From the NCBI GenBank assembly GCA_947359465.1, contig OX375876.1, positions 124,987,444-125,051,443 on the forward strand: 64,000 nucleotides of DNA, in the 5' to 3' direction. The stretch is from Metellina segmentata. Taxonomy: Eukaryota; Arthropoda; Arachnida; Araneae; Tetragnathidae. Below, piece after piece: positions 10,740 to 21,215 of the stretch; position 1 is the first letter of the stretch, and each line of letters starts with the position of its first letter. Both the position numbers and the translations under genes were made by a program. The notes under the pieces are model-generated. The model was not told where the DNA came from, did no database searches, and was given only the letters and a program-made list of their open reading frames with translations.

Positions 10740-11374
10740 AACTATACTGCTCTGTTACTCTTAAGTGTAAAATTATAGGGCCTATTGAGTTAAATCCCCT
10801 TATAAAGGTTATCTTCGTCAATTTTAAAAGATCGGATACTAGTCAAAGATACTAATTTCTGTTCAACAAAAGGCAAAGATTTGAGCCCATAAATAAGTAA
10901 TTCAATTTACTGATGTAAATTTAGAAAAATAAAACAACATAATCAAGAGAAATCGGTATACTTTAAAGAAAGTAAAAAAAAACAAGTTCCTCGAGTATAA
11001 ATTATATTTGATTACATTTTTTTTTCTTGCTCAAGTTTAGTCACCGAATTGAATTGTATTCAACTCATCTACGTGATAGAGCAAAAAAAAAATAACAAAT
11101 TACATGCACATTTAAGCATACCCCCTTTTGTTAAAATCTTGTATTACAACATAAAGCTTTACTTGTCACATTATCCCAAGCACGTGTTTTCTGAGTACAT
11201 TCTTCACTTACGAGTTTATTGTTACTCACAAAAGATAAAAGACTAAAATAAGATTAACTTTACTGATTAGTAAGTGTATGGTGCTATATATAGTTCAGTT
11301 CTTTGTGTCTCCAGTTTACAACTATTTTTCCACGAGCATATAACGCTTTTGAATAGCAATGTTTAACATTTGAG
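10740..11374. other. AT-rich spacer upstream of two divergent frames
   Basis: This lies between the IAP start (minus strand) and the next frame (plus strand), so it is the divergent 5' region of both. It contains TATA-like and poly(A/T) tracts but no motif I can name as a promoter. A GTAAGT donor-like string at 11270-11275 could mark an upstream intron of the 11375 frame; this is speculative. Confidence 0.4.
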
Positions 11375-11904
11375 CAATTGTGGATTTTGATGGATTTCAA
11401 ACTAACGAAGGTTTCTTAGTACGTGAATACGGTTACATCGCTATAAAATCGCAAGTAGCTGCGAGTATTCGTTTTAACCTATCGCCTTATAAGTATAAAC
11501 TTAGTGTCAAAGATCGTAAAACTGTGCGATATGTTGAAAATTACGTGTGTGGACTTCCTTTCTGTCCCATAGCATGGGAAAACGTGTATCCCTTAGAAAG
11601 TCTAGACTCTAAACTTTTGGAATTGTACAAGCAGACAAAGAGTGTCTCTCAGTACCTAGTTGCTTACAAAGGTGGTTGTGTTGAGAAACAACGCTTAGAT
11701 GCCTTGAATATTCCAAACATCAACTTGGAACACTTTGGGTGTCCAAAATTCGATGTACTATGTGCTCTAAGCACCAACAAAGAGATCGAAAAACTATCAT
11801 GTGGTCATCACAAAAATCATTTGCATTGTCCAAAAGCTGAAGTGACGGCTTTTAATAACTGGCTCATAGGAAATATTTGTCTCTTAAAAAATGCAGGCAT
11901 GTAA
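11375..11904 (+). CDS. Unrecognised Cys/His-rich protein (~174 codons), N-terminus unresolved
   Basis: A long frame in AT-rich DNA ends at TAA 11902-11904. The frame has no ATG near its 5' end: an in-frame TGA lies at 11371-11373 and the first usable codon is GTG 11380, so either an upstream exon is spliced on, or the 5' end is lost. The product has a basic N-terminal half and a C-terminal cluster with an LEHFGCPKFDVL segment, then SCGHHKN and HCPKAEVTAFNNWL, a possible C/H metal-binding arrangement. I recall similar short C-H...HC(P/A)K...NWL tails in orphan proteins of arthropod viruses and transposable elements but cannot name the family. Convergent with the ALKBH2-like gene on its right. 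Confidence 0.6.
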
Positions 11905-13660
11905 AAAATACGTTCTTTTGTTTTTACTATAGTGCATTACTTTGTGTAAAATATATGAATCCTGTGTTTTTTTTCAATTAAAAAGTGTTATATAGTTTAC
12001 TTTGTTTCAGTATGACTTCTTTCAAAATGTTTTAGAATTATTTTTCAATATGTTTTAGAACAATTTGTTTTTTGCAGAGATTGTTTGAAGAATACATAAA
12101 ATTCATACTTAAACATTATTTCAATGATATTTGTTCATTTAAAAATTAATTAGTATTTAAAATTTTCCGTTGTTTTTTAAATTTTACTCATGTGTAAAAC
12201 TATCAGTGGTGTGAGTCAATCTTTAGATTATGCATTAACTATCAAGAAAGGGCAATAATTTATTTTGTTTAGCAGCCTTAAAATGTACACATTATTTTCA
12301 AAAATCACAAAAACCCACTTACTATCCATTTAACGTAGCAATGTAGTACATCTAAAATTATAAAAGACCTATACAAAGTATCTTGTAAAATACTTGTACA
12401 AAATTGGCATTTGACTCTGCAATTTAAACTGCATAATATACACAAGGTTTTCAAGTAAATAAAAAGAAGTTCATATGTTTAGTAAAATGTATGGTTTGCA
12501 AGAGCATTAGAATAAAGACATTTAATTTAGAACTTCAAGCACTAAAAGTTTATTAATATTCATTTTCACTACTTCAAATGTACAATTAAACATCTTCATA
12601 GTATGGGTCTTGCAATGTTTCAATTAAAGGTAAAAAATATTTTACTTTTACAGGTTTCTTCTTAATTTTTTTCTTACATAAAAACATGCTTTAAGAAATC
12701 AAAATGCTAAATGTCTTAATTGTAAATTGAAAATAATTATTTTTTGTAATCTGCATTTAAAATTTTTTAATAATACCGAATTTATATGTTTCAATCGTAT
12801 GTTTTTAAAATCATTATTAAAATATGTGTAATAGTATCTAATTTTTGTGTAAAAGCATCTTAATATTTTACAATAAATCAAAGAAAATTTCATTTAAAAA
12901 AGTTTGTAAATCTAAGAAATTGAATCATTAAATTTTAGCCAGATTAATTAAAAAAAAATTTATATGACTAGGAAATAATAATTAAAAAATAACATATGGT
13001 TTAAATTTCAATAAGATTATAACTTCTTCAAATGTACAAGGAGTCATCTGCGTTTCTACTCATTTGTTAAGGTCATCAAATCTTGTAGGTTTAATTAACT
13101 TTGTTCTACTGTTTCTTTGTTTAATCAACTTACTTCTGTAAGTACATTGTTGTACTTCTGTGGTATATGGGTGAGTTTTCTTTAGTTCAATTTAAAAAAA
13201 AAATTTACAAGAAAACATGTGCATAGTATGGTTTTGCAAAGTTTTCAAATAAAATAAAAAAGATTTTTTTATTTTTACTTAAGTGTACAGTATTTAAAAA
13301 TAAATTATGCAATAAAATATGTGCTGTAGAATCTAATGTATAATTAGTGTTTAAGTGAAAGCATCTAAATTAAAAAAAACCACATAAATATTTATAGCAA
13401 ACAAAATTTTATTTCAGATCTTGCATTAAAAAAGACACAATTTATAAAATTAGTATTTAATTTTTTTAAAATCCAGAATACTGTGTATGTCGTAAGACAC
13501 GCATAAAAGTTTCTTTAAAATAACAATAAGATGTAAGTATAAAAAATAATATTCACAAAGGCATAAATATTAATTGTAACGTTTTCCAAATATCGTTTAG
13601 TGTACATTCCTATTTACACTGTGTTCCAGTTCAGGGGCTCATATGGGTATTATCACTAAT
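11905..13660. other. Very AT-rich non-coding block with diverged internal repeats
   Basis: No coding frame is convincing. Segments around 12590-12640 and 13212-13262 repeat each other (CATAGTATGG followed by TTGCAA and GTTT(C)AA), with a weaker third copy near 12486-12510, spaced about 0.6 kb. It separates the two convergent genes. Confidence 0.5.
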
Positions 13661-14371
13661 TTATACAATAATTTTTCGAAACGTTAAGTTGATTCTAGGG
13701 CATAATGCATTTCCACGGGGTTAGCTGTGTAACCAAAATTTGTTGGTTGGATAAATCATTAAAAGCAAACTTTCATTTTCCAGAACAATTTTTAAAGAGT
13801 TGTAGTTCTTTCTAGAAAACACAAACTGTCTTTTTTGTCCAAATGAAACAGACGCTATGGGTGCATTATGATCCAAGTCCTTTTCGTTGTCTTTATGTGC
13901 ACCTATACAGTCCTTACCATCTTTATAACGGTTCACCAACACAAAATTAAATCTTGCATCAATTATTCGTTCCACTTCACCCTTTATTTCCAACAGTAAA
14001 GGAGACCAGGGCTTGGCTGCAATACAAGATCCACTAAAGGTATAGCTTATACCTTCGTCTCCATATGCTACAAGTTGTCGAGGCACAGTATGTTTCTTAC
14101 CGTAAATTTCTATAGTAGTTTCCTCTTTCTTCAAATACGTTAATTCGTTTTCCAATCGACGGAAATATGTCCAACCATCACAATCTGTAAACAATTTACC
14201 ATATTCATAGCATAAAGAATCTTTACAGTATTTCTGAAAACACTGTTCTTTGTCTGTACGCATTTTCTTTGCAGATCTAATATCACTAGAATCCATGATG
14301 TATCTAAAAACAGTATAAGGGCAAAAATCCAGAGAAGCAAAATTATTCAAAGACCCTAGAAACAAATTCAA
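13661..14371 (-). pseudogene. ALKBH2-like: ALKBH2-like DNA dioxygenase, interrupted by one in-frame stop
   Basis: The frame starts at ATG 14369-14371 or, more likely, at the internal ATG 14294-14296 (25 codons later). It resembles AlkB homolog 2, an Fe(II)/2-oxoglutarate dioxygenase that removes alkyl adducts from DNA. Counting from the first ATG: substrate-side segment with N147-x-Y149, the iron ligands H159-x-D161 (GAHKDNEKDL), a PIASVSFG strand at 171-178 and the distal ligand H215. TAA at 13721-13723 follows directly. The same frame then continues 19 codons with a PRINLTFRK segment, the conserved arginine motif that anchors 2-oxoglutarate, and stops at 13661-13663. So a single nonsense codon splits an otherwise collinear gene. 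No introns are seen. Possible reasons: pseudogene, sequencing error, or readthrough. Confidence 0.88.
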
Positions 14372-14509
14372 CTATGCTTTTAAAAGCCTCTTAGTTATCA
14401 AACAGCATAATCACTTTCTTTTGTTTGGTCCCAAACAATTTCAGATACCACAACACGTGTACTTCAGTAGTTTAAGCTAATCTTTAATTTTCTTTTGAGT
14501 CACTTTTAT

Positions 14510-14860
14510 CGATGACTCCTTGTATAAGTCCGTTCCTTCTCTTTAACCTACACGTGCAAAAACATTATACTTAGTCATGTGTACTTCTCACACGTTCCAG
14601 AGGCTTCTAGACTTTTCAATATTTGGTAGTATGTACTATACGCATTAACAGAATGATAGACTATTTTAAATATAACACAATCATTTATGTAGTCGTAATC
14701 AAACGGATAAAGTGCTTGTGTAAAATCTGTTGACCGCGAGCACCTTTTGCTGGGTTCAAATCCACATATTATTATTCACACAGGATATTATTATATCTAT
14801 ACTATAGATGATTCATGTAAAACACACATACTGCAAAAGTCACTTTGTCCCCAGTTGTTT
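14510..14860 (+). repeat. tRNA-like repeat unit 1
   Basis: The unit contains a tRNA-like head at about 14691-14775: A-box-like ATCAAACGGATAAAGTG and B-box-like GGGTTCAAATCC. Upstream sequence (GTTCCAGAGGCTTCTAGAC, then TACGCATTAACAGAATGA) is repeated in the next unit. The acceptor-stem ends do not pair, so this is a tRNA-derived repeat rather than a functional tRNA. Confidence 0.6.
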
Positions 14861-14879
14861 AATTTAGATTGTATCCTAT

Positions 14880-15135
14880 CAGTGTCTCCGGGTATAACTC
14901 CGGTTCTTCTGCTATCTTAATTAACCTTATACAGGCTAAACAAAACTGAGTCACAAGTTCTAGAAGCTTCTATACTTTTCAATCTTTGGTACTATACGCA
15001 TTCACAAAATGAAAGTCTATTTTAAATACAACACGATCATATAGGTGATCATGGTCGAACGGATAAAGTGCTTGTGTAAAATCGGTTGGCCGTGATTACC
15101 TTTTGCTGGGTTCGAATCCACGTATTATTATTTTT
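14880..15135 (+). repeat. tRNA-like repeat unit 2 (tandem copy)
   Basis: This unit repeats the previous one about 345 bases on: GTTCTAGAAGCTTCTATAC, TACGCATTCACAAAATGA, then GTCGAACGGATAAAGTGCTT and GGGTTCGAATCC, ending in ATTATTATTTTT. Here the B box is the perfect GGTTCGAATCC. Divergence from unit 1 is roughly one base in six by eye. Confidence 0.6.
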
Positions 15136-15459
15136 CTTTCAAATAATTATCCATTTAATTCTAAAATATAGCTGGGAAATAAATCCTTTTAATACTAATT
15201 GTTACTCTGTCCACCCCTAGATGGCGATACCTGTCATTTTCACACCATTAGCAATTATATACAAGCATATTAAATCTTATAATTAATTAGTTACTTAAAA
15301 GAATCCCTAGATGGCGCTACCAGTCGTTTCCCAACCCCATTCCATTAGAAGATTAATTATTCAAAATTAAAATTCCAACCACTCTTAAATATACACAAGT
15401 CCCAAACAAAGAAAAAAGCAAACGCTACATTTAAACACCACCTTCCCACAAGTGCTCAA

Positions 15460-15535
15460 TAGCTCAACGGATAGCATGTCCGCTTTCGGAACCCATGGTC
15501 CCCGGTTCGAATCCGAGAAAATCCTTTTTAAATTC
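15460..15535 (+). repeat. Third tRNA-like sequence (Arg/His-type, degenerate)
   Basis: TAGCTCAACGGATAGCATG resembles an A box and CCCCGGTTCGAATCCGAG a T-arm (four of five pairs), followed by a T run that could terminate Pol III. The first bases do not pair with the 3' end, so a mature acceptor stem cannot form. It is more likely a tRNA-derived repeat or tRNA pseudogene than an active gene. Confidence 0.45.
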
Positions 15536-15879
15536 CAATAATACGGTTTCTCATCCCACCACCTGATGGCGCTACCAGTCCTTCATCACCATGGAAACTC
15601 ACCATCAACAACATGACGTCATAGTGTTACACCAAAATGAAAATACTCTTATCAGTTGTCAGCTTCAACTCTTATCACCACAAAACCTTATCTCCCCCCA
15701 CAACGTTATCTGATTCCTCCTCCTAAATATAAACAAACGGCGGCCATCTTGTTCCTCCTTATCTTGCCGCTCAAGAGGCCCACATACTACTTGACTGAAT
15801 GGTGACTAAAATGCAACTGATTTGAAAAGTTAGTATTCTACCAGTTTTATATGCAATAAAAAATGTTCCGATAGTTCTG

Positions 15880-16023
15880 GAAATGTGTTGAAACTTCTAA
15901 TTGTTTCTGCAAACGGGGAGACAGTGAGTCCTATGCCTGGTTCCGTGTTGTCTGGTGTTGCCTTTTGACCTAGATTTGTTTTATCGATTGGCGAGCATTA
16001 GCGAGCAGGGGGCGGGCCCCCTA
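15880..16023 (+). mobile_element. Possible Helitron 3' terminus
   Basis: AGGGGGCGGGCCCCCTAG at 16006-16023 is a GC-rich hairpin immediately followed by CTAG and then a T in the flank, the classical 3' structure of Helitrons. A matching 5' TC end is uncertain; TCTATACTATAG at 14796 is a candidate, which would place the second and third tRNA-like units inside the element. Confidence 0.45.
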
Positions 16024-16620
16024 GTCAAATATAATCCACAAGGATAAATAGTCCGTCATAGGACGTGTGCATTACAACATTTATTTAATTGAGTCAAACT
16101 TCATTTACATATTTTTTAAACCTGACGGTGCGTGATTAATGGTTAGGTATAAACTTTTTTTACCACTATCTGTCAACTTTAATGATCACTGGCTTTGTAT
16201 AAACCTTTAACCACCTGAACTTTCCTTGCTTTCGCATGGTGTTATTTGAGCAATAGTGAGAAAACAATAATTTTGGTAAACTTAATTTTTGATCAACACT
16301 GGCAAAACAACGCGTTGCGTAAGGCAGTCTTTTATATTCTATGTTATTTCCATGGCGATTTCGAATTTAATGATTTTGATACTTCGTATCTCGTTTCGAT
16401 CGTGACATCACATAACCAATCAAAACTTTAATAGCCACTTAAGACATAACAGATATAATAATGTCCAAAAGCACTATATTTCATACGTCATATGAGCGTT
16501 AAAATACTAAAACTGATTAATTTTCAAAAAAAAAAAGCATAAAAACCTATTTTCTTACATTGAGCAGTGAGAGATAAACAAAGACTTTCACGTGAGAATT
16601 GATTGTTAAAATTTTGAAAA

Positions 16621-16753
<133 letters not shown>

Positions 16754-16910
16754 ATAACTATTGCTTATAAAATTTTGTGAATAATTGTCAACGACTTTGG
16801 TGAGGAAAACCGGAAACTAAGATTATTTCGTCTTTATTAATCATCTTTCTGTCCGTTGCTTCGGAAATATGGTACTTCTAAAAACAAGCTATAACTCATT
16901 CAGAGTTATA

Positions 16911-17745
16911 CATGGGGTGGACAAAATAATGTGAACACCAGTGAAAAGAGGATTTTTTTTATTAATAGGCCGTTGGTCCTTTTGCTTGAATTACAGCTTG
17001 TATCCGACGTGGAATTGACAAGTATAAGTCACGTACAACATTCAGAGGGATACATTCCCACTCAAATTGCAAAAAAGTCCCTAATTCAGAAAGTATCCTT
17101 GGAGGGGGGGAATCGACTGAGCAGTTTCTTTTCCAAAATACCCCGCAAAAGTTCAATTATATTGAGATTAGAGGACTGAGGGGGCCAGATGAGGTGCTCT
17201 ATTACATCGTCGTGTTCATAAATACAGTCTCGGGTAATTCCACAGGTGCGAATGGTGGCATTATCGTCTTGGAAGACTGGTCGTTTATCAGGAAACACAG
17301 TTTGCACCATTGGGTGAAGATGGTCCGCCAGAAGACTAACATAATACTCTACTGTTACTCGGCCATTCAGAACAACAAGTGGGCCACGATCACGATGTAA
17401 TATCGCAACCCAGATCATCACTGAACCACCGCCGTGCTTAACCGTAGGCCGAAGACAGTCAACTTGATAGGCTTCTGGTGGCGTTCTCCAAATGTAAACA
17501 CGTCCATTTGTAGGGAATAATGTGAACGACGATTCTTCTGACCAGATTACATTCCCCCATTGTTGTTGTGTCCAATTCTTATGCTCGCGACACCATATTC
17601 GTCGCTTCAAGGCTTTGCATGGTGTTATCAATAGTTTTGAAATAGTCGCTCTACCATGTATATTTGCCATATGCAGTTCACGCCGTATAGTTTTTGATGA
17701 AACTGCTTCCTGTAGATGTGTGTGTAGAGTCTAAACAAAAACCAT
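16911..17745 (-). mobile_element. Tc1-like transposon relic, 5' end lost
   Basis: The minus-strand 3' end is bounded by TA (16909-16910) and a TIR-like CATGGGGTGGACAAAATAAT. The opposite TIR is not found: at about 17745 the sequence changes to a SINE body, so the 5' part was replaced or truncated. Confidence 0.7.
16962..17670 (-). pseudogene. Tc1-like transposase pseudogene
   Basis: A 194-codon frame (17086-17670) has the catalytic core: WGNVIWSEESS (first acidic position changed from the usual D to E), GGGSVMIWVAI, and FQDDNATIRT where the usual QQDNAPxHT is damaged, then WPPQSSNLNIIELL. A second frame (16962-17156) continues with a typical Tc1 tail, IPRRIQAVIQAKG...TAY. The change of frame falls at the G run near 17100-17107, pointing to a single-base indel in that run. 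The helix-turn-helix N-terminus is missing. Confidence 0.85.
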
Positions 17746-17750
17746 AGTGC

Positions 17751-17890
17751 ATGTGAGAGCTGGTACAAGTTAAATTTGTAGTGGATTCAAATGTCCTCAT
17801 GTTGGCATGGTGTCAAATATTGAAGACGGGTTAAATTGAGGTTTGACCTCGTCATCGGAACGTGGATCAGTTACAAAGAATTGACCTGGG
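17751..17890 (+). repeat. SINE body fragment
   Basis: GATTCAAATGTCCTCATGTTGGCATGGTGT and GACCTCGTCATC match the SINE body seen at 41900-41985. It replaces the 5' end of the adjacent Tc1 relic. The SINE head and tail are missing. Confidence 0.5.
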
Positions 17891-18012
17891 ATCATTACTA
17901 TCTGGATTGATAACAGACAGTCTCCAATAGAGAGCTCTTTGTGGTGCCTTTTGTGAACGATCTAAATTCAACAACTTAACTACCTATTCCATCTTAAGAA
18001 CTATTCTAATTA

Positions 18013-18898
18013 CACAGTCTAGTCACATTAATGTGACCACCACCTACTTTCGACTTCAACGTGAAATAACCAATCACAAAAGGCAGGTGGCAGAACATTG
18101 CGGTGGAGTGTATATAAAAGATGTCCTAGTGCATCGGAAAGCATTATAATCGTTGGCGTAATGCAGAAACGTAGCGATTTATCCGACGTCCAAAAGGGCA
18201 TGATTATTGGTTTCGGGCCAAGGGTGGAAGCATTTAGGAAACGGCTAATTTTGTGAACTATTCGCGTGTCGACGTGGTAAAAGTAAACAGTGCATTGTAA
18301 AATGGCACTATCCAAAATCAGCGGCGTGGCACATGTGGTGCACCAAGGGCTATAGATTACAGAGGCTAACAAAGGCTACGGGGATGCGTTCAGGTGAATA
18401 GACATGCAACTGTTGAGCAACTGACCGCCCAGATGAACCAAGGGGCTACCAAGAGTGTATCCTCAAGAACGATTCAGCGAACGTTGCTGCGCATGGGCCT
18501 CCGTTGCAGACGCCTGGTTAATGCACATATGCTGACTGATGTTCATCAGCGACGAAGGCTGTAATTTGCACGCCAGTACCGCAACTGGACATCCACAGAG
18601 TGGCGACAGGTGGCTCTTTCCGATGAATCACGTTTTATGCTCCATCGGACAGATGGACGTTGGCATATACGGCGTGAAACGTCTGAAAGCAAACACTTTG
18701 CAACAATTGCCATGGATCCTCAACCGCGTAATCAAGCGCAGCTGGCCACGGCACTGGAGTCGGCATGGCTCAACATCCCAGTGAACACCCTCAGAAACAT
18801 AATTCACTCTCTTTCTGCACTTCTCGCAGCGGTCCGCTCTGCCAAAGGGGGTTATTCTAGCTTTTAACGGGTGGTCACATTAATGTGACTGGACTGTG
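18013..18898 (+). mobile_element. Tc1-like transposon with TIRs, internally deleted
   Basis: The ends CACAGTCTAGTCACATTAAT and ATTAATGTGACTGGACTGTG are inverted repeats of about 28 bases (through GTGACCACC), each bordered by TA. At 886 bp the element has lost much of its transposase. Confidence 0.9.
18160..18867 (+). pseudogene. Tc1-like transposase pseudogene
   Basis: The N-terminus starts near 18162 (MQKRSDLSDVQKGMII) and breaks into stops. A good frame returns at about 18390-18660 with QLTAQMNQG, SSRTIQRTLLRMGLRCRR and VALSDESRF (first catalytic Asp). It then jumps from RRETSESKHFATIA to a C-terminal PRNQAQLATALESAW and VRSAKGGYSSF. Thus the region with the second and third catalytic residues is deleted. 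Confidence 0.8.
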
Positions 18899-18904
18899 TA
18901 ACAG

Positions 18905-19525
18905 AAACTGAATGACTGTGTATTTTCTTCAACTCATCTTATCTGTCCTTTTTTCATTCCAGAAAAAGAAATTCGACAACATTGCTAAAGGAATGTTTGA
19001 AGTATATGCGGTATGACTTTTAGTATATGTTATAAGATTAGTATTTGGATCCACAGGCAAATGAGATGCTGTTATTCTAGATTCTTAAAAATCAATAATA
19101 TAATGCACACACGGATATCGAAAATTTAGGGATAATGAAATAAAAAAATTCAAAGTAGTAAGGGTGAAAACGACAGTCGAAATGTATATCAGTCACACGA
19201 AACAATTATATTACTTAATGTGAAACCAGGACTCTCATATATCTGCTCTCGAGATTTCAATGCCAGGTGACGCGAAGCATCATAAATAGGACGACTGTGG
19301 TCACGAGAATCAGACAGACAAATAAGTTTTAGAAGCAATAACAAGTTTAATATAACATTGAAGAAGGTGACAAATGTCCTGCCACGCTAAGTGTGGACGA
19401 GAAAGTTACAGAGGTCCTGCCACGTTGAGTGTGGACGGGCAAGTGATTTTATTACAGTAAAAGCAAGGCATCTGTCCAGCTAAGCAAGCAGCACACACTC
19501 CAGTGACGCCTCCAAACACGAGCGG
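18905..19525. other. Intergenic sequence, no gene recognised
   Basis: An imperfect short repeat GTCCTGCCACG(C/T)T(A/G)AGTGTGGACG occurs at about 19376-19398 and 19411-19433. Otherwise nothing is supported. Confidence 0.4.
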
Positions 19526-19526
19526 A

Positions 19527-20475
19527 TAGATATGCGACTGTTTCCACTGACGTCACAGAATCGATAACCAATGAGAAGAGAATGGGAGCAATTGTTGGCT
19601 AATCGGATCACATGACCTAGATACGTATGTCATCAGAATTTTTCTGTTGGCAATTTATCTCTTCCTTTGGCGTACTTCGAAATTTATGTGAGGATAAATT
19701 TCTTTGCTGCTGTTTAGTTATATATTTTAGTTGACTCGGTAACTTTAAATTCAGATCTGCTGTATAATCAAGAGGGGGGGGGTATAGAAAAAAGGAAATA
19801 AGGTGTGTAACGTGATTTTCATTGATCTAACATCATCATCGAAAATTGTATCCTTTTATTATATAAGTTAATAATTATATAAGTTAGTGTTTTATGTATG
19901 CTTTTTGTTACATCAGAATGGTCCTAAGCCAGGGGTGGATACGATACCATCATCCTAAAGCAAAGGGGACGGCAGAGGGGCGGTAAAATATCAGCTGGTA
20001 GTGAGTTCAGGAGTGGTTCTTAGATTATTTATGTAAAATCAACGGAAGCTTGGGAAATTATAAAAAGGGTATTAAAAATTAGGAAAAGTTATTTAGAATG
20101 AAAAGGAATTAAATTGGAATTTTTTTTAAATAATTTGGGGATGATCTAAAAACTTTTCCGCCAGATGGGTTCGAACTCGGGAAGTCATCCTCCGCTGCAG
20201 ACGTCTATCTGAAGGTAGGTGACTTTAGCCATTAGGCCATCGTTGCTTTCCGAAGAGATGCTCTTTAAAAGTATAAGTACCGTTAGGATAAGTTGGGGAG
20301 ATCAAAATCAAAATGGTTACTGCAACAATCAGATTGGCGAGGTATCCAAGTGAAGCCAAGCCCGTGAAACTAGCCAATTAAGTTGGACTTGCGTAAAGTA
20401 CTATCATGGTTCTCTTCTCATTGGTTATCGATTATGTGACGTCAGGGGAAACCGTTGCATATCTATCCGCTCGTT
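19527..20475. mobile_element. Inverted-repeat element with tRNA-like insert
   Basis: About 70 bases at 19527-19593 (GAGCGGATAGATATGC ... GACGTCAC ... CGATAACCAATGAGAAGAGAA) recur inverted at about 20408-20475 with few mismatches. Between them, on the minus strand at about 20160-20250, lies a tRNA-like sequence (GATGGCCTAATGGCTAAAG as A box, GAGTTCGAACCC as B box). The rest is non-coding. This looks like a MITE or foldback element, or a duplicated promoter-like block flanking an insert. Confidence 0.6.
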
Positions 20476-20960
20476 GTCTCGTACCGTCGACACTAGCGCG
20501 TCTATTGTTTGTTTGTTATCCCGAGGCTTGATTATCAATTATCATTTAAGATGGACACGTTTAAAGACAAATATTTAGGCGAGTTGAAGAAGGAATTCTT
20601 ACTTGCATTAGACGAGTATAGTTGAAACGACGAAAAAATCGTTTTTGATGTGCAATCCAAACCGAGAGGGAAATGAAGATGTTTGGAAAGCTTCAGCTCA
20701 CTAACCAACACGATGTCATATATATGTTTCAATGATATAACAACAAAATTTTTATTATTTGACTACTGTCACTTTTCTTGCCGGGGTGCGATTCGTAAAT
20801 TAGTCTCCATAAAAACTTAATTAATTTCAGGCATTACGCCAGAAAAGATGTGACTGTTTATGGAATTCAAAACAAATATTAAGTTGAAGTGGTGTTGCAC
20901 AAAAACGGGTTTAAAATACACATCGGATGAGCTCTTGACAAAATGTTACAGCAAAACATT
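20476..20960. other. Intergenic sequence, no gene recognised
   Basis: Only short frames without domain content are present. Confidence 0.4.
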
Positions 20961-20969
20961 AAATTCTCC

Positions 20970-21215
20970 GTAAACAAACAGCGCGCGATCACTGCGGTTC
21001 GCGAATAATCTCGTGAAACGCGAGAAAGCGCGAGGTTGTGCAACAGGGATTGGCGTAGTTGCTAAATCCTTGGCGACGCGAGTGCCCGGGGGTTAGTCAA
21101 TGTGGAATATCGCGTCCGGGATGCATTCGCGGAAACCCTCACGCTTTCAGCACCCCTTGGCGAGTTGGCGATAGATGCCTGTATCGCCAACTGCTAGAGC
21201 TGGTTGTTGAATGCA
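20970..21215. promoter_or_regulatory. GC/CpG-rich patch
   Basis: This patch stands out against the AT-rich surroundings: GCGCGCGATCACTGCGGTTC, CGCGAGAAAGCGCGAGG, GGCGACGCGAGTGCCCGGGG and CGCGTCCGGGATGCATTCGCG. CpG density like this can mark a promoter or a recent GC-rich repeat. No gene is recognised on either side, so regulatory function is only a possibility. Confidence 0.3.

Noticed and set aside
14690..15535. Functional tRNA genes
   Set aside because: A and B boxes are good, but acceptor stems and anticodon stems do not pair properly; treated as tRNA-derived repeats.
20160..20250. Class II tRNA gene on the minus strand
   Set aside because: The T-stem and acceptor stem are mismatched; it is tRNA-like only.
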